From: Paenibacillus silviterrae
Lineage (GTDB): Bacteria > Bacillota > Bacilli > Paenibacillales > NBRC-103111
Direction: 5' to 3'
Assembly (NCBI RefSeq): GCF_030167925.1
Contig: NZ_JASKUT010000002.1
Coordinates: forward strand, 2,151,690-2,215,689
DNA: 64,000 nt
Position 1 is the stretch's first letter; the number at the start of each line of letters is the position of its first letter. Positions 35,479 to 43,476 of this stretch are shown here, in pieces. The position numbers were made by a program, and so were the translations under genes. The notes beneath the pieces were generated by a model. The model was not told the DNA's origin. It saw only the letters and a program-made list of their open reading frames with translations, and ran no database searches.

Positions 35479-36285
35479 ATGGAGGAAGTGGCCTTTTACC
35501 GGGACGAGTCGCTGTCTTTTCTGGAAGCGAAGCGATGCCGGAAGAACGACCTGGCGTATCAGAAGCATTTTCACGAAGAGTACTCTATCGGTCTCATTGA
35601 TGAAGGTGAAACGCAGGCATGGTGTGAAGGTGTCTTATGGCGTGTAGAAAAGGGGAGAATGATCAGCTTTCCGCCACACCTGCTCCACGCTTGTCAGCCT
35701 GCGGATGCTGCTAAATGGGAATACAAAATGCTGTTTCTGAAGGCGCAATGGTTCGATCATCTTGAACTGCCCGGGATCGATCGGTTAGAAATGCCATTTT
35801 TACTCGAAAAGGGCAGAAATGCCGCCTGCAGCATGCTGCTTAATCGTACCATGGAGTTGCTAACGGAAGGCGGCTCGCCGCTACAAATTGAAACGAGGTT
35901 AATCGAATTGGTGCATATGCTCGTAACCAAGCATGTGTCCGATTCGGCGCATGAGCCTTACGGAGTGCTGGAACAGAATTACGTTAAGCGAACCAAGGAG
36001 TATATCCATGCGCATTACACGGATCGGATCACACTTGACATGCTGGAGCGGGAAACCGGGGTCAGCCGGTATCATCTCATTCGCATGTTCAAGAAAAGCA
36101 CGCATCTGCCTCCTCATGCGTATCAAAATTTGCTTCGTATCAACCATGCCAAGAAGGAATTAAAAAATAGGCGACCCATTGCCGATATTGCCGTGGATAC
36201 CGGTTACTATGATCAAAGTCATTTCTCAAAGGCCTTTGCCAAAATCGTCGGGGCGACACCTCAGGCTTACGCCGTGTCCGTCTAA
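35479..36285 (+). CDS. AraC-family transcription regulator
   Basis: 268 residues. The N-terminal cupin-like ligand domain has HFHEEYSIGLIDEG and a conserved FPPHLLHAC segment. The C-terminal double helix-turn-helix (about 165-265) has ITLDMLERETGVSRYHLIRMFKK and IADIAVDTGYYDQSHFSKAF. GGAGG precedes the ATG. It lies downstream of ltrA, and the proline dehydrogenase gene follows after 75 bases that contain a perfect inverted repeat. The ligand is unknown. Confidence 0.9.
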   Translation: MEEVAFYRDESLSFLEAKRCRKNDLAYQKHFHEEYSIGLIDEGETQAWCEGVLWRVEKGRMISFPPHLLHACQPADAAKWEYKMLFLKAQWFDHLELPGIDRLEMPFLLEKGRNAACSMLLNRTMELLTEGGSPLQIETRLIELVHMLVTKHVSDSAHEPYGVLEQNYVKRTKEYIHAHYTDRITLDMLERETGVSRYHLIRMFKKSTHLPPHAYQNLLRINHAKKELKNRRPIADIAVDTGYYDQSHFSKAFAKIVGATPQAYAVSV

Positions 36286-36310
36286 CAAAGCGCAATTTTT
36301 TACAATCCAT

Positions 36311-36352
36311 TCCTCTTGTCCGATTGTACACTGAATTTATAAGACAAGAGGA
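36311..36352 (+). promoter_or_regulatory. 10-bp inverted repeat spanning promoter and SD of proline dehydrogenase gene
   Basis: TCCTCTTGTC (36311-36320) is perfectly complementary to GACAAGAGGA (36343-36352), the latter overlapping the Shine-Dalgarno GAGGAGG. A promoter-like TTGTCC (36316-36321), 16 bases, TATAAG (36338-36343) overlaps both arms. It is either an operator for a dimeric regulator or, if transcription starts upstream, an SD-sequestering hairpin. Confidence 0.5.
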
Positions 36353-36360
36353 GGGACCAG

Positions 36361-37335
36361 TTGGCGATGACTAAGAAGAGTGTGGAACAAACCTTTGCCG
36401 ATGCGATGAAATCGATTGCCCGACGGGCCGATCTGAAGACTTATGTTGAGGAGACTCCGGCCATCTACCGGCTGCTGCAGCGTGCGGCGGTAAAGTATGT
36501 GACGGGAGAGGAGAGGCAGGATGGCCTTGAGGCCGGACGAAGGCTGGCGGATAAAGGGTATGCTGTCTCGCTTGAATATATCGGAGAAAATACGGCGGAT
36601 GTCCGAGCCTGCGAAGCCGCGGCACAGGAGCTGTCGATGCTCATTCAAACGCTAGCGGAGCGCGAGCTGCCGGCACGCGTCTCATTCGATCTTTCCCACA
36701 TCGGCTTATCGCTGGACGGCGGGCTGGCGTATAAGCAGCTGACGGAGCTTGCCGCGCAAGCTCAGCGGCACGGCATCGAGCTGTTTATCAGCATGGAGGA
36801 ATCGGCTAAGACCGATGCGATATTATCGATCTATGAAAGAGCGGCAGCTGCATATGAGAACATCGGCATCACGCTGCAGGCGCAGCTGAACCGGACGGCG
36901 CAGGACTTGGACGGCTTACAGAACAGTCCCGGTAGGGTCCGCATCGTTAAAGGGGCATACCAGGAGCCGGGGCACCTGGCGATACCGCGTTCGGCCGCCT
37001 TGAACGAGCGGTATTTGACGCAAGTAGAGAGCGCCATCCGCAAGGGGCATCGAGTGTCGATTGCCACCCATGATGAGACCATCGTAGCTGAGGTAATCAA
37101 ACGGGGATGGATCCATGAGCCGGGCGTTGAGTTCGAATTGCTGTATGGCATTCGGCCGGATTTGAGCAGCCGATTGAAGAAGGCGGGTTATCCGGTTCGC
37201 GTTTATTTAACCTATGGCCATGAATGGTATTTGTACCTTTGCCACCGGATCGCCGAGTATCCGCCCAATCTCTTTCAAGCGTTTATTGACATGACGGGCG
37301 CCGGAACGGCAGATCCCGTGTTGGAGTATGAGTAA
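36361..37335 (+). CDS. Proline dehydrogenase
   Basis: 324 residues from a TTG at 36361, eight bases after GAGGAGG; an ATG two codons later is 14 bases away and less likely. This is the monofunctional FAD-dependent enzyme, a beta8-alpha8 barrel that oxidises proline to pyrroline-5-carboxylate. Family motifs are RIVKGAYQE near residue 197, IATHDE near 236, LYGIRPDLSSRL, and the C-terminal VRVYLTYGHEWYLYLCHRIAE with substrate-binding arginines. No pyrroline-5-carboxylate dehydrogenase gene is nearby. The AraC regulator upstream is a candidate controller. Confidence 0.9.
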   Translation: MAMTKKSVEQTFADAMKSIARRADLKTYVEETPAIYRLLQRAAVKYVTGEERQDGLEAGRRLADKGYAVSLEYIGENTADVRACEAAAQELSMLIQTLAERELPARVSFDLSHIGLSLDGGLAYKQLTELAAQAQRHGIELFISMEESAKTDAILSIYERAAAAYENIGITLQAQLNRTAQDLDGLQNSPGRVRIVKGAYQEPGHLAIPRSAALNERYLTQVESAIRKGHRVSIATHDETIVAEVIKRGWIHEPGVEFELLYGIRPDLSSRLKKAGYPVRVYLTYGHEWYLYLCHRIAEYPPNLFQAFIDMTGAGTADPVLEYE

Positions 37336-37472
37336 GTCTGAATCTAGCGAGATCTTATGTTTCACAATAATTAGAGCGGCGGCCAACCCGGCTTGCCGCT
37401 TATTTGCGTTCGCTTAGTCCACGCCAATCTCACCTTACCGAATATCAATGTATTAGAAGGAGGTGGAACCCT

Positions 37473-37520
37473 ATGGCTCACTGTACCACGTGTAGATGGT
37501 ACTCTAGCAATTTCCAATAA
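37473..37520 (+). CDS. Possible 15-residue peptide with a perfect Shine-Dalgarno
   Basis: AAGGAGGTGG (37457-37466) precedes an ATG by six bases. The ORF encodes only MAHCTTCRWYSSNFQ. A different frame in the same stretch stays open to 37581 and looks protein-like (ending NNTVTITVKP) but has no start near the SD. The locus may be a leader peptide, a frameshifted remnant, or a small independent gene ending at the strong hairpin 104 bases downstream. The 37336-37792 gap otherwise holds only a weak hairpin (37373-37403) after the proline dehydrogenase gene. Confidence 0.3.
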   Translation: MAHCTTCRWYSSNFQ

Positions 37521-37623
37521 TATCCGTAAACCGTTCATATTACTATTGAATAATACAGTGACCATTACTGTAAAGCCCTAAACCATAGCTCGAATCGGTT
37601 CATTGAGCTGCGGATTCCCCAAA

Positions 37624-37662
37624 AAGCCTATTGCAGTATGAGCACTGCAATAGGCTTATATT
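37624..37662. terminator. Strong 14-bp hairpin terminator
   Basis: A perfect stem AAGCCTATTGCAGT/ACTGCAATAGGCTT with a 6-base loop. T-rich on the plus strand (TATATTATT) and AAAAA upstream, giving a T-run on the minus strand, so it could act both ways. Confidence 0.7.
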
Positions 37663-37792
37663 ATTAAACGAGCGGATTGCCGACTTCGTATCCTTGTAGA
37701 AAAATTGTGGAAATTGTCGAGTTTTTGTAGAGTTTATCATGTTAGGTTAAGAAAGACATCTTTTTTAGAACCGGAAGAAAGAAGGAGAAGGC

Positions 37793-39472
37793 ATGCGCGT
37801 TTTATTTTTGACAACCGCTCATAACAGCATGAGTCAACGCTTGTATGTTGAGTTAACAGACAGAGGGCATGACGTCAAAATTCATATTTCAAAGACGGAA
37901 CAAGATATGACCAAGGCGGTGTCTCAGATAAACCCGGAGCTTATCATAGCGCCGTTTATGAAAACGATCATTCCCGAGTCCATCTGGAAGAAACATACCT
38001 GTCTCGTTGTACACCCCGGAATCAAAGGAGATCGTGGCCCTTATTCATTGGACTGGGCTATAATGAATGCGGAGGATACTTGGGGCGTTACCCTATTGCA
38101 GGCCAACGAAGTCATGGATGGAGGGGACATATGGTCCTCAAGCACATTTAGCATGAAAGAGATAAGTAAGAGTCATTTATATCGTAATGAAGTGACGCAA
38201 GCGGCTGTGAATTGCGTACTTCAAGCCATAGATTCAATTGAGAGCGGGACAAGCTGCCCGGAGCCGCTGGATTATTCGAATCCGGACATTCGCGGGAAGG
38301 CCCACCCGTGCATCGTACAGAACGATCGGAAATTGGATTGGAGCGGACCTACCGAAGAAATTTTCCGAAAAATTCGGGCTGCTGACAGCCAGCCCGGAGT
38401 GTTGGATGAAATGTTCGGTGAACCGGTCTACCTCTTCGGCGCTCATGTGGAGGATTTCCTAAGAGGAGAACCGGGCGAAATCTTGGGATATCGGGATGGG
38501 GCTATATGCCGTGCAACCGGCGAAGGCGCGATATGGGTTACCCATTTGAAAAAAAAGGGTTCTTTTAAGCTTCCGGCAACCCTTGCTATGCAAGACAGAA
38601 TGAATGAAGTTCCTGATGTAAGCCTATCCCCATTGGCACAATATAAGGGGCGTACCTATCGTGAAATTTATTACGAAGAAAAGGACCAGGTAGGCTACAT
38701 CCATTTTCAATTTTACAATGGGGCGATGTCCACCGAACAATGCAATCGACTAAGAAATACATTAGCTGAAATAAAAAAATCAGATGTCAAAGTCATTGTG
38801 CTGATGAGCGGAACTGACTTTTGGTCCAACGGCATCCATTTAAACGTCATCGAGCACGCACAGAACCCCGCTGATGAATCTTGGGCTAATATTCATGCGA
38901 TGAATGATCTGATACGTGAAATTATTCTAACCCCGGACCAGCTCGTTATTTCCGCAATTCAGGGAAATGCCGGTGCAGGCGGCGTTATACTAGCTTTGGC
39001 TGCAGATTATGTGTATGCCCGAAATGGTGTAGTCCTCAATCCGCACTACAAGAAAATGGGCGGATTGTATGGTTCGGAATACTGGACATACCTTTTACCT
39101 AGATGGGTGGGTAGGGATAAGGCGATGCAGCTAACGGAAGAATGTATGCCGATTAGTACAACCCATGCCAAGTCCATAGGTTTAATTGATGATAATTTCG
39201 AGGCGGAGACATTTGGTGAGCGCGTTACGCAAATTGCAAGCGAATTGGCCTGTCATTCGGAATTTGACAAGATGTTATTCGACAAAGACCAGAACCGTGA
39301 ACGGGATGAACAAATCAAACCATTAGAACAATACCGTAAAGAGGAGCTGGACCGGATGTGGGTCAACTTTTACGGAGAAGATCCATCATATCATAAATCC
39401 AGACATCAATTTGTATATAAAATAAGCTGCGCGGCAACCGAGTCCGTAAATGTTCCCGTTTCCCTACGGTAA
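37793..39472 (+). CDS. hoxX: HoxX-like formyl-THF decarbonylase (CO-producing)
   Basis: 559 residues, the usual HoxX length. The N-terminal formyltransferase domain has HPGIKGDRGPYSLDWAI (about 78-94) and GVTLLQANEVMDGGDIW (about 101-117). The C-terminal crotonase domain has GNAGAGGVILALAADYV and NPHYKKMGGLYGSEYW. In aerobic NiFe-hydrogenase bacteria HoxX converts formyl-tetrahydrofolate via formyl-CoA to carbon monoxide, the hydrogenase active-site ligand. No hydrogenase or hyp gene is in this window. GAAGGAGAAGG precedes the ATG. An HD-GYP gene starts 16 bases after the stop, so they are likely co-transcribed. The stretch is more AT-rich than the flanking surface-protein genes. Confidence 0.88.
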   Translation: MRVLFLTTAHNSMSQRLYVELTDRGHDVKIHISKTEQDMTKAVSQINPELIIAPFMKTIIPESIWKKHTCLVVHPGIKGDRGPYSLDWAIMNAEDTWGVTLLQANEVMDGGDIWSSSTFSMKEISKSHLYRNEVTQAAVNCVLQAIDSIESGTSCPEPLDYSNPDIRGKAHPCIVQNDRKLDWSGPTEEIFRKIRAADSQPGVLDEMFGEPVYLFGAHVEDFLRGEPGEILGYRDGAICRATGEGAIWVTHLKKKGSFKLPATLAMQDRMNEVPDVSLSPLAQYKGRTYREIYYEEKDQVGYIHFQFYNGAMSTEQCNRLRNTLAEIKKSDVKVIVLMSGTDFWSNGIHLNVIEHAQNPADESWANIHAMNDLIREIILTPDQLVISAIQGNAGAGGVILALAADYVYARNGVVLNPHYKKMGGLYGSEYWTYLLPRWVGRDKAMQLTEECMPISTTHAKSIGLIDDNFEAETFGERVTQIASELACHSEFDKMLFDKDQNRERDEQIKPLEQYRKEELDRMWVNFYGEDPSYHKSRHQFVYKISCAATESVNVPVSLR

Positions 39473-39488
39473 AGAAAGGGGCCCCGTT

Positions 39489-40523
39489 GTGGCACATGAA
39501 GAGATGATTCTAAATAATCCCATAGGAAAAGCAGTAAATAGGGACATTTATAGCGCAAGCGGCGTTCTGTTGGTTGCAGCCTCCACGATCATTACGAGAG
39601 ATCATAGTAAACTGCTTGAAAGACACGGAATTGTTCTCACCAGCCAAGATTTGTATTCGGTTGACACCTTTACCGCTGCGGGAACGGCAGAAAATCAAAA
39701 GATGGTTGATGAGGCAGTTATTCAAGTGAGTCAGCTTTTTGAAGAGATACGCGAAACGAGAAAAGTCCCGCTCCAAGAATTACGTAGTAAAATCATTCCG
39801 GTCATTCAAGAAGCGGCAAACACTACCAGTCTATATGGATTGATAACTTCTTTTCAATCAAAGGACGACTACACGTATCGCCATAATCTAGCTGTCGGAG
39901 TGTTCGGAAGCCTTCTTGGAAATTGGATAGGTTTGGAGCGTCAAGAGCTTTTGCAGCTAACAACAGCGGCATTCTTACATGATATAGGGAAGATGCTTAT
40001 TCCGGGAGAGATATTAAATAAACCCGATAGGCTGACGGTAGAAGAATATTCAATGATGAAGAGTCACACGGTCATCGGCTATGAAATTTTAAAGGAAACC
40101 GTCGGTGTAAATCATCGACAGGCACTTGTAGCCCTTCAGCATCACGAGAGAATGGATGGGAGCGGTTATCCGTTCGGGCTAAAACAAAAAAGAATCGATC
40201 TTTTTAGCCGAATTGTCGCGGTTGCCGATGTATTTCATGCCATGACATCCAAGAGGGTTTACCGGAATCCCTCCCCTTTTTTTGAAGTATTGTTTCAAAT
40301 GGAAAGGGATGCATTCGGGGTACTGGATCCTGCCGTCATAAAAGTGTTTATCGGTAAAATTATGAACACCTTAGTCGGGCGTCCGGTACTATTGACTGAT
40401 GGAAGTGAAGGAACGATCTTATTGATCCACCCAAATGAGCCGACGCGCCCACTCATCCAGATTGGCGGCAGCCATAAGGATCTTAGAAAGGATCTTACCG
40501 TACATATCAAGCAAATTCATTAA
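39489..40523 (+). CDS. HD-GYP c-di-GMP phosphodiesterase
   Basis: 344 residues from a GTG at 39489, seven bases after AAAGGGG. The N-terminal ~130 residues are an uncharacterised, mostly helical region. The HD-GYP domain has HNLAVGVFG, LHDIGK (metal-binding HD) and HHERMDGSGYP (the GYP signature), so it should hydrolyse c-di-GMP. No membrane helix is seen; it is cytosolic. The C-terminal ~60 residues form a small beta domain common in Bacillales HD-GYP proteins. It sits between hoxX and an MHYT-GGDEF-EAL gene, 82 bases before the latter. Confidence 0.9.
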   Translation: MAHEEMILNNPIGKAVNRDIYSASGVLLVAASTIITRDHSKLLERHGIVLTSQDLYSVDTFTAAGTAENQKMVDEAVIQVSQLFEEIRETRKVPLQELRSKIIPVIQEAANTTSLYGLITSFQSKDDYTYRHNLAVGVFGSLLGNWIGLERQELLQLTTAAFLHDIGKMLIPGEILNKPDRLTVEEYSMMKSHTVIGYEILKETVGVNHRQALVALQHHERMDGSGYPFGLKQKRIDLFSRIVAVADVFHAMTSKRVYRNPSPFFEVLFQMERDAFGVLDPAVIKVFIGKIMNTLVGRPVLLTDGSEGTILLIHPNEPTRPLIQIGGSHKDLRKDLTVHIKQIH

Positions 40524-40605
40524 TTCTCAGCGGCTATAAAGTGCTTCTTTGAGTGAATACCTTCATTTTAGAGAAGATGATATTCATGAAATAGGAGTGA
40601 TTGGC

Positions 40606-42615
40606 GTGTTTATGAACGGAAGCTATAACTATTACATTGTAGCACTTTCGGTAGTCATTGCGATATTGGCATCGTATTCCGCATTAAGTATAGCCGGGAA
40701 AATCTCAGGCTCAAGCGGAAGAACCCGATTTTTTTGGTTACTGGCCGGAGCGGTCGCCATGGGAAACGGCGTTTGGTCCATGCATTTTGTCGGTATGCTC
40801 GCGTTTCACCTTCATGCAACGGTCAAATATGATATTTGGCTAACGCTGCTTTCTTTGGGAGCAAGCGTAATTTCTTCGTTTATTGCGTTTTATATTACTA
40901 TGCCTAAGAACATTAATTGGTACAAGATTATGGTCGGCGGCTTCTTCATGGGTAGCGGGATTGTCACGATGCATTACGTGGGAATGGAAGCTATGATCAT
41001 GAATGTTCGAATTACTTACGATAAACAGATATGGGTCTTGTCGGCTGTCATTGCTTTTGTAGCCTCTTACGCAGCATTATTATTGTTTCTTCGTTTTCGA
41101 AACCAGGCTTCGTCAAGCTGGCTGAAATGGGCGTCAGCGGTCGTAATGGGCTTTGCGATTTGTGGGATGCATTATACGGGTATGAAAGCGGCAAGGTTTC
41201 AAGCTCATGAGAATGTGATAATGGAACATGCCTCAACTGTGGACCTTTTTCTGCTTTATGGGGTAACCGTAACTATATTTGTTATCCTATTCGTATCTTG
41301 GGGAGCCATGTTCTTTGATCGGCACGTATTGGAGAAGATGGCGTATCAGGACAGCATTACCGGCTTGCCTAATCGAAATGAAATGAATCGTTTTTTTGAT
41401 ACGCATGTAGGAAACGAAAGCATTGCGGTGTTATTCTTAGATTTGGATCAGTTTAAAGCCATCAATGATACACTGGGACACAATATCGGTGATTTGCTGG
41501 TGGAGCAGGTGGGTATACGTCTGCGTGAATTTGTCCGCGATGACCGGCAGGCCTTCCGCATTGGCGGCGATGAGTTCTTATTTATTATAAAAGATGGCGA
41601 TTTAGGGCGGGCGGAAGGCTTGGCGGCACAAATACTCCAGAGCATAAAGAAAGTTTATCGAATTAATGACAATGAACTTTATATCACAGGGAGTATTGGC
41701 ATTAGCATCGGAAGGATTCAAGAGTCCGACCGGTCAATCTTACTCAAAACCGCTGATACAGCGATGTATAAGGCCAAAGGATTGGGAAAAAACCAGTATT
41801 GTGTATATACCGACGAAATGGGCGTTAATGAAGTACGAAAAATGGAGCTGGAAAAAGATCTGCAACGGGCGCTAGAGCAGAACCAATTTTTTATTGTTTA
41901 TCAACCGAAGTGGAATGTGAAAACGAATCGGTTGGTTGGATTTGAGGCCTTAATTCGTTGGCAGCATCCTCGGTTGGGATTAGTGGCGCCTGGAGAATTT
42001 ATATCGATAGCGGAAGAGACAGGGCTCATTGTCCCAATGACACGGTGGACGTTGGAAGAATCATGTCGTCAATGTAAAGCTTGGTATGCCCGGGGAATTG
42101 CTCAACCGGTTTCTGTCAATTTGTCCGTTCGCCTGTTCCAAACGGATAGCCTTACGGAAATGATTTCGCAAATTTTGGAGAAAGTGGGTCTGGAGCCTCG
42201 ATTTCTTGAACTTGAAATAACAGAGTCCATGGTCATTCATGAAATCAACGATATTATTCGGCAATTGCAAATGATACGTCGACTGGGAGTACGGATTTCC
42301 ATGGATGACTTTGGGACAGGTTATTCCTCGATTGGGCTGCTTGACCGTTTACCAATAGATGCACTGAAATTAGATCGTTTGTTTACAAACGATCTTGACA
42401 CACCCAGCAAGCGTGCCATCGTTCATGCCATTATCTTAATGGCGGAAAATCTTCAACTGGATGTCATCGCCGAAGGGGTTGAAAATCAAGAACACATTGA
42501 GTTCTTGACACAGCTAGGATGTTATGTCATGCAAGGGTATTTCTACGGAAAACCAATGAATAATGAAGTCATCGAAAAATGGATGGAAGAAAAAATAGAT
42601 AGCAAACATGCATAA
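40606..42615 (+). CDS. MHYT-GGDEF-EAL membrane c-di-GMP enzyme
   Basis: 669 residues from a GTG at 40606, eight bases after AGGAG; an in-frame TTG at 40549 has no site. The seven-helix N-terminal MHYT domain carries three motifs, MHFVGM, MHYVGM and MHYTGM, proposed to hold copper and sense O2, CO or NO. The GGDEF domain has intact GGDEF but RDDR where the RxxD I-site would be. The EAL domain keeps the catalytic set: EALIRW, NLSVRLF, ELEITES, DDFGTGYSS, LKLDR, AEGVEN and MQGYFYGKP. Both synthesis and hydrolysis of c-di-GMP are possible. The plan resembles B. subtilis YkoW. Location downstream of hoxX suggests a CO-linked role (inference). Confidence 0.93.
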   Translation: MFMNGSYNYYIVALSVVIAILASYSALSIAGKISGSSGRTRFFWLLAGAVAMGNGVWSMHFVGMLAFHLHATVKYDIWLTLLSLGASVISSFIAFYITMPKNINWYKIMVGGFFMGSGIVTMHYVGMEAMIMNVRITYDKQIWVLSAVIAFVASYAALLLFLRFRNQASSSWLKWASAVVMGFAICGMHYTGMKAARFQAHENVIMEHASTVDLFLLYGVTVTIFVILFVSWGAMFFDRHVLEKMAYQDSITGLPNRNEMNRFFDTHVGNESIAVLFLDLDQFKAINDTLGHNIGDLLVEQVGIRLREFVRDDRQAFRIGGDEFLFIIKDGDLGRAEGLAAQILQSIKKVYRINDNELYITGSIGISIGRIQESDRSILLKTADTAMYKAKGLGKNQYCVYTDEMGVNEVRKMELEKDLQRALEQNQFFIVYQPKWNVKTNRLVGFEALIRWQHPRLGLVAPGEFISIAEETGLIVPMTRWTLEESCRQCKAWYARGIAQPVSVNLSVRLFQTDSLTEMISQILEKVGLEPRFLELEITESMVIHEINDIIRQLQMIRRLGVRISMDDFGTGYSSIGLLDRLPIDALKLDRLFTNDLDTPSKRAIVHAIILMAENLQLDVIAEGVENQEHIEFLTQLGCYVMQGYFYGKPMNNEVIEKWMEEKIDSKHA

Positions 42616-42677
42616 TGAATCATGGACGAAGGGTCGAAATACAATAATTGTAATACCATATGAACAGGAGGCGGCCT

Positions 42678-43355
42678 ATGTACTATCCGCCATGGTCTCC
42701 GCAGCCACACATGAATCCGCCCGTTATTTCCGGCAATGGGAATACAATCGAAGTCACGGGCGAGGGAACGGTTTCGGCCGCGCCTGACAAAGCGATTATC
42801 GTCCTTGGTGTCATTACGGAGCAAGCAAGCTTAACGGCAGCCCAGAAGGATAATGCCGACGCGGTTGCTCGTATCGTTGAAGCTTTAGGAAGCCTGGGTA
42901 TACCCAAGGAAAACATGCAGACGACGCAATACAGCATCAATATGCAATATAATTATGAGGACGGTAAACAAATCTTTCGCGGATACCAAGTAACTCATTT
43001 GCTACAAGTCACAACGGAACAGATCGACTTGACCGGACGGATCGTGGACACGGCCGTCAAGAACGGTGCCAACACGGTGTCGAACATACAGTTCGCATTG
43101 AAGAACCCCGAAATCGCATATAACCATGCGCTATCGAAAGCGATCCGAAATGGCCAAATCAAAGCCAAAACGATGGCTCAGACCTTAGGCGTAACGCTCC
43201 ATGACGTTCCTTTTCTAGTACAAGAGCTCCCCCGCACACCGGAAGCCATTCCGTATCTTACCGCTTCAACGTATAGCAAAAGTGAAGCTACCCCTATTCA
43301 GAAGGGGGAACTGACGGTTTCGGCATCCATCAAGGCAAAGTTTACTTATCATTGA
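42678..43355 (+). CDS. SIMPL domain (DUF541) protein
   Basis: 225 residues from the ATG at 42678, preceded by AGGAGGCGG; an ATG at 42660 lies ahead of that site. After a proline-rich N-terminus (MYYPPWSPQPHMNPP) the SIMPL/DUF541 domain begins at ISGNGNTIEVTGEGTVSAAPDKA and extends to the end. Family members form oligomeric, often periplasmic or surface assemblies of unclear function. No signal peptide is seen. Followed by its own terminator. Confidence 0.88.
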   Translation: MYYPPWSPQPHMNPPVISGNGNTIEVTGEGTVSAAPDKAIIVLGVITEQASLTAAQKDNADAVARIVEALGSLGIPKENMQTTQYSINMQYNYEDGKQIFRGYQVTHLLQVTTEQIDLTGRIVDTAVKNGANTVSNIQFALKNPEIAYNHALSKAIRNGQIKAKTMAQTLGVTLHDVPFLVQELPRTPEAIPYLTASTYSKSEATPIQKGELTVSASIKAKFTYH

Positions 43356-43364
43356 TAAGAACGG

Positions 43365-43395
43365 ACGTTCAGCCGAGAGGCTGGACGTTTTTTTC
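43365..43395 (+). terminator. Terminator after SIMPL gene
   Basis: ACGTTCAGCC/GGCTGGACGT stem with one wobble, loop GAGA, then seven T. Confidence 0.85.
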
Positions 43396-43445
43396 TAAGC
43401 AGGCTGACCTTAGGGTTTGCCTGCTTTGTTCTAATTGCATTTGGA

Positions 43446-43469
43446 AAAGACCGCCAAGAGGCGGTCTTT
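43446..43469 (-). terminator. Terminator of the SLH protein gene
   Basis: A perfect 10-bp stem AAAGACCGCC/GGCGGTCTTT with loop AAGA. On the minus strand it lies just after the SLH gene stop and is followed by TT. Confidence 0.75.
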
Positions 43470-43476
43470 GTGTAAC

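Noticed and set aside
37393..37581. 62-codon ORF in the 37.4 kb gap
   Set aside because: It has no ribosome binding site at its TTG start; its C-terminal half looks protein-like, so it is mentioned under the small-ORF finding but not called as a gene.
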